Source: Oopsacas minuta (taxonomy: Eukaryota > Porifera > Hexactinellida > Lyssacinosida > Leucopsacidae). From it: a stretch of DNA of 64,000 bases. The notes beneath the pieces are model-generated. The model had not been told where the DNA came from, searched no databases, and was given only the letters and a program-made list of their open reading frames with translations. Made by a program: the position numbers and the translations under genes. The stretch's first letter is position 1; every line of letters starts with the position of its first letter. Positions 9,296 through 22,200 of the stretch are shown piece after piece. Location: NCBI GenBank assembly GCA_024704765.1, contig JAKMXF010000350.1, forward strand, positions 108,972 through 172,971, read 5' to 3'.

Positions 9296-11457
9296 TTAAT
9301 TATCATTCTCCAACACTATGCTATTATATAAGATATCTTGGGGGCTATTTGGGTCATTTGCACTAGAATTCCTCGTCTTGGTGGATGTAAAACGATTCTG
9401 CACTAATAGGGGATCACGACAACACAGAAGGCGAACTAGAATATCTCGTACATTGTCAGAGAATGATGTTTTCTGGCAAGATTTTCCCGATACCGCCTCA
9501 GGAACATATTACAAGCTTCTAAACATTCTTCTGATAGATTCTGTAATCCCCTGCCATTATTATAGTCTCCAATAATCTTGAAAGAATGGGAAAGTAGCTT
9601 GTGTAAAGAGGAGGTGATGTTCGCCCATGGAAACTGAACTAAGATGTATTCATACGTTTCTTTACATAATTCTTCCATGTTGCTATAATTGATTAAGTTA
9701 CCGCTGTTCACAAGTCGTAACACCACGGATAGATTAGTCTGGATCTTCTATCATAAGGGTTTATCAGATGGATTAATCGAGGAAGTCGCCCATTTTAAAA
9801 AGTTTCGCTGATCCATAAAGCAATCACGTGCAATGTTCCCAGTAGTTGATGTACCACCCTGACTTGAAGGAATATCCACACTGAAACTACACTTCTCTAA
9901 AAGAATTGCTCGAATCTGCAGATAGATGCATTTACTTTGTGATTAGATGGTGACCATACCTTGTGACCCGCATCAAGATGGTATATTAATAACATATACC
10001 ACCGGAATACACATAGGTAGGCATGCAAAGGGGAGGCAGCAATTATATTGATGTCAGAGGTGGGTTTGTGAGTTATACCCAAGCGTTGTTTGGATGGGAG
10101 TTTGAGGAAGTCATCCTCATTAACATCATCAAAGAGCTACCAAGCATCGCTAATTAACCTGTTTATGGGGAATCCAGAACGAATCCAGTCAATGCTTTTA
10201 ATTTCTTCATCAGATGCAGTACATAGATGACAAGAAGCTCCTCCAGCACCATCTAACAGTCCAGCCATTTTGGTGTCAAAGAGAGAACGGACAATATCAA
10301 CTTGCACATGTCCTCCTATTAGGGATAATCTGTTCACCAATATTTGGTCGGTTTGGGGATTGACAATTTTATCCATGATAAAATGAACATTATTATAATC
10401 ATCTTCCAATGTTATCAACGCAACCGGTCTGAAATAAAAGGGGGAGTTAGGAGAATGGTTGTAGAAGACATTCTTTCCAAGTGTATCTGCTATTGATAAT
10501 ATTCTGAATCCAAATAAGATGAAATATTTAGTACTAAAGACAGGGTTATTATTTTGTTGGTTATAGGTGCGATGAGACCCGGAACCATCTAATCCATCTG
10601 ATATCTTAACTGTGAGCGGATATTGTGAAATAGAAATTGGCACTAACGTTGAAATCAAGCGTTCGACTGTAAGCTTTAGTATCGAATGATAGGAGATACA
10701 AGTTCCAATTGAGAAACCTTCAGGATCATGGACTATCTCAATCTCATCAATCAAAGTTATTTCTCTACGATATCTGGAGATAAGCTTATAGGATGGTAAT
10801 TTTACTTGACATTTAAGGACTTTTTAAAATTTTTATATTTGCTCGCTCCAATCTCTAAACAGTCCAACAGAAAGGCAGATTTATCGATTGGCGCTTTGTG
10901 CAAGATTCCACTAAAAGAACCCTTGTTGATGATCTCCTTACACACTTGTGAGGTATCGCGATCGTAAGAATTGTTAGATATTAATTCTAAAGCCAGAGCA
11001 GCTAGTTGTTTAGGCTCGACATTTTCTCTTTCAGCTAAGAAATGAATATTATCTAAAAGAATGCTCAGTCTAGAATTGGAAGTTTGAAGATTGCAATCAA
11101 GTAATTGCTTTCTGGAATCATGGACAATTTCTTCAGAGAAATTTCGACTTTCAGAAATAGAAACTCTACGAAAAGGTTCTAATCCAGGATCGAGTGAAAT
11201 TCTCTTCTTTCTCGGAATGGAAGTTGATAGAGGTGTAGTATATGATGGAAGGTCAAATTCTCCCAAGTCTCAAGATCACTTTTCTTCTGGTAATACTCTC
11301 TGGATGATATAAGGGACTTGAACTTATATAGAATAGTATCATGCTCTTCCTGTAAAATATTATTATCATCAATAAGATACTGCGCAGTGGCTTTAGGGCT
11401 TTTGCCCATTGAAATATAGCTAACATATGCTTCTTTGTTGGTCACAACAGAGGCCAT
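9296..11457 (-). pseudogene. RAG1-like / Transib DDE transposase, decayed but nearly full length
   Basis: Minus-strand pieces join into one RAG1-core-like protein. In order: an N-terminal segment from MASVVTNKEA (11457); a frameshift near 11265; an acidic/helical region to 10825; a frameshift near 10822; then CQVKLPSYKL leading into the catalytic core. SDGLDGSG (near 10587) matches the first catalytic Asp region of RAG1 (CDGMG). RPVALITLEDD (near 10430) matches the second acidic cluster. GAGGASCHLC (near 10215) matches the RAG1 C-x2-C zinc pair. SSLHKLLSH and LSEECLEACN (9500-9620) match the RAG1 HKTLAH zinc histidines and the catalytic Glu segment. Breaks: TAG at 10137-10139, TGA-TAG at 9748-9753, a frameshift or short intron near 9895-9960, and a shift near 9440. 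A final TAA lies at 9296-9298. Such proteins cleave DNA at CAC-starting ends. Terminal repeats were not found. Confidence 0.85.
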
Positions 11458-13297
11458 TACTTCACTGGGAGCTATTATTAGATAGAAAAGATTAAAATTA
11501 TTTTCGTACATCATCTAAATTTACAGGAGGGCAAGAATTTATAGAATTTACTTGAATTTCAAAAAAATTCTAAAAATACATTTTCCGATTTTTTGTCCGG
11601 TCCAAGCATTGATGTACTCAAAATATATTTGTGCACCCCGGTGCACGTATGAAATTGGTGTATAATTTCAAAAATGTAAACACTAAGCGATTAACAATAA
11701 ATTATCGTCCTCTTTTGTCACCTGATAGATGCAGCACTCCAAACACTATGTTAAAACTAAAATATTTCCCTCCAGGCCTTTAAAACTAGACAGCCAAACA
11801 AATTTTTTTAAAACATTGATACTAATAATAATTGCATAACTGTTCTAATATACGAAATACGTCAAATTGATGATTAACTACAAACGTTATATAGTATATA
11901 TTCGGAAGAAAATCGTTGCTAAGGTAGGTATGAGTCATACATACAATCATCAATATTTTCCTACTAATTCGACGATGGAGATTTACAAAACGTAGTTAAA
12001 TTCGTAATTGAAATTTTGCCTAATACGCCATATCGGCACACTGTGTATAGTAGCCGGAACAGCGTGCAGATTGGGGGATCTGAGTTGAACACATATTCTG
12101 ATGATCTAAATATTAGTGTGTGAAACTTGCAGAGAAGCCGTAGATCAGAAATGTCTATGGTTAGTGTCATTCTAGCATGAGGTAATGGGATTGCCGGTTA
12201 CGAACAGGATGGAGGTTGGGTATCCTGTTGGAACAAATACGAATTCTATCAAATTACTAAGTGTGTGAAACGAGCAAGGGTACTATATATCCATGGTTTG
12301 TGTGATTCTGGTATACAAGAGGGCTACTCATAGGGCGCATGCATTAGTCCAAATTCGTATGTATGTATTAGTCCTAATTTTTGGTGATCGAATGCATGCA
12401 TTCACGGGGAAATTTCGTCGCGAGGAAATATAGTCATTTACTATTGTTGTTTTGAATCTAAAACTCTCAGCAACTCACAGCCTGCTCCAGATCCAACTCG
12501 AATCCAATCTAACACCACACCAGTTATCTAAATAGTCTACTGAAATGCTCATGTTCTCAGCTCAAGCCAATCTAACTAGATAATCCACGAAAATACCAAT
12601 TCTAGCACTTTCCAACGTGAGTTCTAAATACACTCAGCAACTCACAATATAAGATTGAAGAATATCGACGCAAAGGAGGTAAAACTAACGTAAACATCAC
12701 CAAAAAATTTGGACTAATGACGCGACCCCCTACTCATGTAAATAATGAGAATTTAGTACACGAAAAAAGAAAGAATATAGCAATGAGTCAAAATGTTAAA
12801 CGCGGGATTTCTTTGGAAATTAGTGGGGGAAGCAAAGCTCCCCCTACATTACACCCCTCAATTATATACCCCCGACAAATGGTTCTGGGCGGAGAGTTAT
12901 GACGACTGACCAATGTATCCGTCAGGTTTACACATTTTACCAAAATTACAGGACTATACAACTATTCCCAGTAAACCTGGAGCTGGACAATAGCGTACAT
13001 AAAATTACCTTCGACAACATTGAATACATTGTATGGATAGGTCATAGATAGGTGTCCTCAGTACTTTAATACAGGGTCTGGTCATGTATGCAAGCATGTA
13101 ATCCTTGGTAGAGGATTTAGTAACAACTTTGCGATAGTAATATTAACAGAATAATTATAAACTCTATTTATACGCGTTTTGTAACTATCACCTTATATAA
13201 TTTATTATGTCTAAGTAAGACTGATATACAAATTTTGGTATACAAATATTTCATCCAACGAATTATTCTGAACATTTGATCTTTTATTACAGTCTCG
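11458..13297. other. Intergenic; short inverted repeats only
   Basis: No gene is supported. A small palindrome 'gtgcaccccggtgcac' sits at about 11627-11642. Near 12458 and 12625 a short direct repeat ('tcagcaactcaca') brackets about 170 bp. The small ORFs here look like chance. Promoter sequence for the receptor gene starting at 13298 probably lies in the right part, but I see no definable element. Confidence 0.4.
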
Positions 13298-16200
13298 ATG
13301 TATTTCTCTACTTCAATAGCTTGGCTTCTAGCACAAATTTGTATATTTCAACTTTTCTTATTATCAGGTATTAATTTACTTCATTGTTATACTACCACTA
13401 ATCCGAACTGATTCTACCAATTTCAATTGAGGTTCGGATTAGTAGAAAAGGTCGATATTTATTGTAGTTATATACATACCTACTAACTCCTGGGACTTTC
13501 GAAAAATTCCCTGTACTCCCCAGTTTTGCAATCCATAATTAACAATTTCAAGCTTTTCTTGGGGAAATTAGTACATAAATATTCAAATATTTTCCTGGAT
13601 TCTCTTGTAAAATCCTGGGAAGGTTGGCAAGTTTGCATCTATGAATGTAGGGCCATTTCGTAAAGCATGCGACACTGTGAATAGATTATACTGGAAATTC
13701 CTGTTATACGAAAGTTCTCAAAGATATGGCGTATGCTGATCTTTGACAATCATACTAATTCTTGTAACTTTTGATTTAGCGCCCATCACTTATATATTTT
13801 TATCGTTCAAATTCTCCAATTGGTTAGCTTATAAGAGAGATAATATAGCTAAGACTTGAACAACCTGAAAACCTAACTTTGGGACATTACTCTATGCCAT
13901 TAGATTATTAATCGTGGTTTGTACCCTATAGGCCTCTCAACTATCCAGAATTTGATTTCTCTATTATAAATAGTGTTGATTTTATTTATTTAAGCTCACG
14001 TTTGCCTCTCGCTTGTTGATGCATCATACATTTTATAGTGTATATTCTATTTCTCTTCTAGCTACCCTCGATACAGTACATTTACGAATAACGTCAGCTG
14101 GCAGAAAGCACATAGTATCACTAGACACATTATCTTCAGGTGTTAGCCTACTCTGTTCAGTAGAAGCATACACTACCCCTGCTATAACATGGTACTATAA
14201 CAACTCTATTATAGTATCTCCTAACTACACTGACACATCGTCAATTGCTAACAATGGTATCACACAAATACATAATACATTATATGTAATACACACAGGT
14301 GTGTATTACTGTAGAGCAAGTGTAGCACTAGGTTCTATCAGATCTGATGATAACTCTATTGAATTATTTGGTTAGTTTTGTTACTAGTACTTTTATTCTA
14401 GTTTTATTAATTGTATAATTGCTAATTAATTATATAGCATAGTCTCGTGTCCCTCTGGGAATGTATTATATTAATTTATCTGTCTTCTCTAATTGATAAT
14501 GCATACTCCTGACTGGTTTCAAATACATTTACCATTCTAGTCTTGTTAAGATATCGACAGCCCTCAATGGAGTCAGATACCTTAATAATTCTTGTTCACA
14601 TTCTGACATTTGATAAGTGTCTTGAATTTATATCTTTGTATTCGCCGTATTGTTATTTTAATACAATGGAGCTTCCGAACCATGCATGAGTTTTGGAGAG
14701 GTTGTCCCTTCAAGGCGATTCTTTGATATATTATCTATGACGTACATATTTGTAGTTTACAATCTACTCAATACGCATCCTCTCTTTGACAACTGCTTTC
14801 GCTGTATCTGGATTTCGCATTAACCAGAGTAATTCCAATATTGTAGAAACCTTATTTTGTTCAAATAGTTGTTCGTCTTATCCGGAAATTCGTATTAACC
14901 GTGTTCGTATAATTTATAATACTTCATTCATCTGCTCTAGCATTTACACTTTACTACTATATCACTATTTATAGCTCCTCCTGATGTAATTACATTACAA
15001 ACACAGAACCCAACATTAACTATACCACATAGCTGGAGTATTACACTACCTTGTCTGTTTACTTATCAACCCTACTTCTCTATAACTTGGTGGTATAATC
15101 AGAATGTATTGATATCTCACAACAACCGTTATATATCTCATAACGGAAACTTACACATATATCAAGCAAGCACTGACTTTACTGGATTCTATAACTGCAC
15201 TGTAGTTAACAAGTTTACTAATGAATCCTTCTCTGGACCTTCAATCAAGCTATTCGTTAGCAAACGTGAGTTAAATTATTTTACTATTTGAAGAGCATTC
15301 AATGCACTTTATAAACGCGATTAGACACAAAGATTACACCTTTAATATTTATTGGATACCTCATGATATCGATATTATCGACTCTCCGATCTGTCAATTA
15401 TCTGGCTTAGCATCGATTGATTTATACTTACTCTAGGGGTTTGAATATAATACCCAAGAACTAACTACGATAACATTATCGAAATAGAAGTACCGATATT
15501 CCATAGAATCCTGCTATTTCATGAAAACAACCGGTAAAGTAAGCGCATAGAAGAAATCTAGAAATTCATAAGCAAGGGGTCTGTATATTAGTCGTTAGTA
15601 GAATAATTCCAATAGGATTTGTATTAAATATTTTAGCTTAGTAAGAAGTAGAATCTCTTTATAATGAACAAGCTCTTTGACCTTCGGTATAAATATACAA
15701 CCCTGTTTACAATATTTAAGAATTTTATTATAAGTACTCTAAACTTTGTCTAATATCATTATAATTATATAATTATCCATAATCGGGTCTATCTACTGAT
15801 GACTGCATTTATTCAGGTCAAAAGTGTGCCATTTAGCATTATCAAAATATATAGAATTGTTTTAGATATTTACTGTTCTAGTTTATCCCTAGTCCAAATG
15901 TATTAATTACATCGGAAATTAGTGTGTATAGCTGTCATCATGTTGAATTAATCCTAATTTTCCAGTTTGTGAAAAGTTAATTAATTCTTATTTTTTACGC
16001 GAAATATTTTGGCCAAATTGGACTCACAAGATATCTCTGCAAACTATATTATAATTATTATCGGCTCTGGTAATCGGATCACTTTGGGTTTAGCTGATAA
16101 TTAATCGGTGACCCAATAAGCATATGTTACTGAACTTATATGGAGGCCATGCAGTCAGTGCTGTCTTTCGACACGATAAATCTTGAGACGAGTACCTCAA

Positions 16201-19200
16201 CTACTAATAAACTGTAGAGAGGAATTTGTGAAAGAGTTTCCCCCTCAAGCGATCTAGCCCGAGTGCTCATTTTTCTAGAATAATAATTTTATAAATGCTG
16301 AAACGAAATTTATTACTCTATCCTTCTCAGTTAATCTTCAAGTCCACAACACAATCTCTCCAATACAACAACCCAGCATTATATACGTATATCCTGACAG
16401 TGTATTTAACCTGGAATATAACAGATACTATGAGCCTCTCTACAATATTACATGGCTGCTTCAAGAACAGAGTAATCAGCGTATGGCTCCTGAGATATCT
16501 AATATAACCATCTCTACTAATTACACAGCTGTTGTGTTTACAGGAGTACAAGAGCAAAGCAGCACTCAAATACAAGTTAAAATTATTTGTGAGTTATTTA
16601 TTTACTATTGTAGTTGCTTCTTTTGTTTACTCCTATTATTCACATAGTCCTTGCGCTTGTTTTACTGCTTCTCATTATCTTAATTCAATATTTTCTCATA
16701 AAGTGTATGTACCCTAGGTCTAGGGCAGTGGAACCTTTTTTCACCATGGACCCCCTATATTCAGCTTTTGGGGTCCACTGATCTCCTGTCATTAACGTTA
16801 GTGCAAACTATGGGGAGTCATAGACTCCTTCTGGGCCGCTAACACCAGTTGAGAACAACTCACACCAGTCATCGTTGCTAGTTTCTGTATATTCCTTCTG
16901 TTACACATAGTGTACCTAAACAACAAACAAATATGAAAATATAATCCTCGAAACTTTGATATTACAAAGCTCCAATACACCCATTTGATAACTCAGTATT
17001 TGACGTGTACGCACAATATATAGCAGTTATACTATGATAGGATACGAAATTTTACAGTTATTAGTGTACTCTGTTATAATTATCTTGTTCCTTTAATCTT
17101 ATTACTTCTCTCTATTAGCTCCACCAGTCGTCGAGTTAAACTTACCTAACACACGATACATATGTGATAACAATACCATCACTATATCCTGTGACGTAAT
17201 CACTCCTATTCCTCTTACTACTGATGCTAGATGGTACTACAACAGTGAGTTAGTATCCACTGGGTCCTCTCTCCTCCTGTCCTCTCCAGCTGATGAGGGG
17301 TACTATCAGTGCTTAGCTGATAATGATGGAGGCTCTGGATCTGATTTCACTCTACTCAGATATCCTGGTGGTGAGTTTGTCCAAACATATTATACGTGTA
17401 GGTTAACCTCGAAATATGAGATTTTGGCATTGTTAGACTTGTATAAGTCACATTATTATCAAGTATTATATGATTTTGTTAATAATGTTGAGATTTCTCA
17501 TTAAAAATTCGAGAACTACAGTTTTGATGCAAAATATTTATTTCAGAAATTAGCCAAATAGAAGTTACGTCACTAAAAATTGTAGAATGAACGTATAACA
17601 CGTATTATAAATACGTGTTATACGGAATATGTTTTCGTTGAAAGATGTATTAACAACTTAGCTTAATACTTATCTCATTGAGATATTACTTATAAACATT
17701 TATTTAGTTCTGCATATTATCATTACATCTCTCATAGCTCTAGAAATCAACATTACATCCGGTACGAGTATACATGTACCGTTTGGAACTCTTCTCTCTC
17801 TAACTTGTGAAGATATCTATGATACAGTTGAAACGTTTATTTGGACTCACAATCTAATCGTGTTGAGCAATAGTTCTAATCTATATATTCCTTATGTGAC
17901 GTCAGACAGTATAGGAGAATACACGTGTATAGCTTCTATATGTGATAATATGGCTGTTAACGAGTCTACCACACTATCTGTATCTGGTATGTTATATTAG
18001 CAGGCCACTGTTAGAGATATGTTTCTGCTCCACCACCAGCATCTGATTTGGGTACCGCAATAATATTGTCATTATCGTCATTTTTGTCATTATTCCCCAT
18101 TTACTCTATGTAATTTAGCTACAGAGTGTATAAACTAGCTAATAGTACAATTGAGAATACTTTTTCTTCGTCTACCGTACTCTCATATCAAATTTGACTC
18201 ATTTTATTTTTTCTATGAATTACGATTTTCCCGCTGATACGTCACTAAATAATGAGATAATGATGATGACCTGCCCGCCCGCATGTATGCTCAGGTGGAT
18301 CTCATATGGGTTGAAACAAGTTTCTCATAAACAGTGGCCTTATTTACAGATATTACTTAACAAATAATATCAGAGCTTAAGCGCGACGTTTCTGTTCCTT
18401 GCCTGCCTCCCTAATTTTTGTATGTTTGTTTAGCCAAAAATTTAAATATTAATATGGCTGAATATGTAGATAAATTCAATAAGGACGTGTAATTGTGTAT
18501 ATTAGCTAATTGTCATATTCTTAAGAACTATTAGTACCCCATTTTACTATAGCATATCTTAGAAGAAATATAGTCAATACTTTAATACATATTAATATTA
18601 ATTGAATCCTCTAGATCCAATTATCAGACTAATCCAGCTATTAGATTCTCCATCTTCAGTGAATATCAGCTGGCCGTATCACCCCCGAGCTGTGAGGTAC
18701 AAAGTGGAATATCAACGAGCAGAAGAGAGTTGGGAGATTTTAGCAACTACTCAAGAGTTATATATATCTACACAGCTTCAGATTGATATTAGGTTTGTCA
18801 TAGCTCTTAATTAAACCCATTAATTACATTACTAGTAATTATCAAGTGGTTAGGTGTCATCAGTAATTGTTATTAAATATTTGCATCACAAAACTTCTTT
18901 ATATACTCTAGTACGTTTTCCCTTACCAATTTCACTTAATCTAATTGAATATGTTTTACACTTTAGTGTGATATCGCATTATCCCAGTTCATTTTCGAAT
19001 TATCTTCCTATCATATTCTCCGACTTGATAAGTATCAAGTAATCCATGGTTATATTTGCTCTAAGTACTAAGGGATGCTAGAATCGTAGTTCATGCTAAT
19101 ACGTACAAGCTTTTAAAATGTAAACGAAAGAAAGGCGTTTTTATTCCAGATATTTGGTCAAGTTTTATTGAATTTTGTTTACTTTGTTTATAAACATGAT

Positions 19201-22200
19201 AAATAGTTAAATAAATAGTTTTATGACTCTCGGAATTGCGAATTCAAATTCTAAATTACATACCATAAATCCTTTCCTTGAGGACAGACAGACAACAATT
19301 GCGATTAATAATGTAGATTTCTCTTTAGCTACACGTTTCGTGTCTCTTACATATTACAAACAGCTGATGGAGAAGAAGAGACTCAATTATTCACTTCAGA
19401 TACAATACAGCTAGGTAATTATAAATACGATCCGCTTCGCTTCTCTCGCTCCGCGGCTTGCGAACACTGTCTTCGCATGTAACTCAGTACTTCGTTCCTC
19501 GAATCTTTTCATGGGAACAACAGTTATTTACGCACAGGTACCCAGAAAGTGTGAATTCGGAATCCGCGTACCAGATTACCCCTGTATAACCATTGAAACC
19601 ATGTTTCTAAGACTATTTAGAAATTTGTTTACCGTAACACAACAATAAGTTTGCGTATGAGAAACTTGAAAATGGGAAATTCAGATTCAGCATATTCGAT
19701 ATGTTTAGTAAAGTTTTTACAATTATGTTTATTTCCTTGGTAAACATGATTTCATATTTGGGACATTAAGTCGTTATGAGGACGAATTTCAATTTGATAA
19801 AACAGAATAATTATCTCTTTGAGTTATCTAATATAGATTCCATTATTTAGATTATACTCCACTAATTACTGTTATATTTCAGTTGTCTTCTACTCAAGTA
19901 TTAATTCGCTGGAATGTAAGTTTAGACATAGCTGTGTCTTAGAGAGATTAAGCCATTATTTCAATTTAATTCAGCTACACTGTAAATAACTAGCTAGCAA
20001 AATATTCCTATATAACCAAATTCAGCCTAGGAATCTTACAATTTTTTCAATCAATTCTGGACTAGAATGATCAATCAAATTTTGCTGTAAATATACTATT
20101 ATATGAATCTACCTGTTAGTGGGAAGGAGATATAAACAGTTTGAACTCCTTCACTATCCTATACGGACTAGGTGACAGTATATATAACATCAGCCTCCTG
20201 ATTAGTCAACTAGATCTAACTAATGATTATTTTCAAACTGCTATCTCAGATCTTATGGCTAATTCTAATTATTCTTTTCTTATTTACGGAGTTAAAAACC
20301 GCGAGGATATCTGGGACACTCCTTATAGCCCAACAGAATACTTTAGAACTTTACCTAAACGTAAGTTTGGAAAATTTATACTAATTTAGCTTCCTGTTTG
20401 AAATCCTGATTCTGTAAATAAATAAAATTCTAAATGTTGAAATTGGAAAATATATGTGAGTACTTTATTGTAAATAATTAATGGATTGATAAAATATTGT
20501 TATTTGTTGAGGAGATAGAAATCTATAATCCAGGATAAATGATTGACATTATTGTAATACCCAGTAATTACCAGATTTGATTCGGTATTGTTGCAATTAT
20601 TTATTCCTTATGTCCATGGTTATGTTATTAACCTACCCGGCTGGTAAATTCTAGAGAAATTGTTTAACAATGCAGTAGACAAGGGTGGCCTAACCTCCCG
20701 GTGGTCTACCTGTTAAGCAGCTGTGTATACTCTAATATACAGTAAATTCTAGTTATAAACCAAAGTGCTGTGGATATCGGTTTCATTTCTTAATAATAAG
20801 CTGAGTAAAATCAATTACTTTCAAGCTATAGGGGGTATAGAATCACTTCAATATTACAGGAGTTTACTGTATTTTGAATTGCGAATTTTGCGCTTTAATA
20901 ACCTTATTTTAGGATAATTTTGACTGACCAATAAATAATCAATATTCAATCAATATTAATATACTTTACTTATCTAGAGTTGGTTAATCCTCCTGATCAC
21001 TTGAAAGTATTTTATTTCTCACAGACTAACTCAATATCAATATCATACTCATTGCTCTATGTCACACAAGAGTATGGTGAAATACTAGGATACAAAATTA
21101 TTGTACTCATAGTAGACTCTCCATTCGATAGTACATTCTATATACAGAAACCTGATGAAACGTCACGTATTGTATCTCTGACGTCAGGATTCTATCACTA
21201 TATCATACACGTTCTTGCCTTTACAATAGCTGGAGATGGACCTGTATCAGAGCTGTACTTCTCACAACCTAACATCACGACAGGTATTGTGGCCTGTGGT
21301 TGATTGAATTGCTTTGTGTTCAGACCATGGATATATCAGTTTGTATTATTTATTTATTCAATGGTTTATCTGCTTTTTATCTGTACAAACGATTTATATT
21401 CACTGTTACAACCACTTTAATTAAGTCATCTTAATTGGGTAGCGATTCATCGTGATCGGGTTATTTGAATGCAAAGTCAGTAGACGATGAGATGAGTAGA
21501 AAACTATTACTTTGACTACAGAATTTACGTATCAGGAATGTTAATTCGAAAAATTGAAATACAGTCAATTCGGCTTAATCGGGACACATCGGTTCCAGCC
21601 CTTTTGTCCCGATTAAACGGAGTTCTCAATTAACCAGAGATTTTATAATAATGCAATGATGCCAAAATTTTTCTATTTTCAGTCGCAGAGTACCCTAAAG
21701 CAAGTTAACCACTTTATTGTTGAGTAATATCCATCTATAGTAAAGTGTCAACTTTGAAATTTTCAGATCATTTAGTGTCTTCCGTGAATCAATGTTAATA
21801 ATAATCAATAGTAAATAGAATTTGATTTGGCCATATTAATCCTAAATTTGTCCATGTACCAAGCTTATTAGAATTACCAAATCAAAAAGAGAAATTTTCC
21901 CGATTCATCGGTGTCCTAATTAAGCGGAGTTGTCTGTATATTAATTCACCTTCTTATACATGAATTTTAAGAACGTGTAATTTTAATTTGATATTTAATT
22001 GTGCTTGATATTGAGCTATTCCTTACATAAGATACAAAATCTATATTATTAAATCTCAATTGTTATCTGTTTGTTTGTTTGTTTGTTTGTTTGTTTGTCC
22101 GTTGTCAAGGAAAGGATTTACGGTATGCAATTTTAAATTGTCTCATAACTATGTATTTATCGTGTTTATCAAGGAAGTAATAAGAATTCAATAAAACTGC

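Noticed and set aside
9314-9320. CACTATG, a Transib-like terminal heptamer
   Set aside because: It falls inside the C-terminal codons of the RAG1-like frame, and no inverted partner was found on the other side.
12039-12045. CACTGTG, the reverse complement of the RSS heptamer CACAGTG
   Set aside because: A 7-mer is expected by chance in this much DNA. No nonamer or matching left end was seen.
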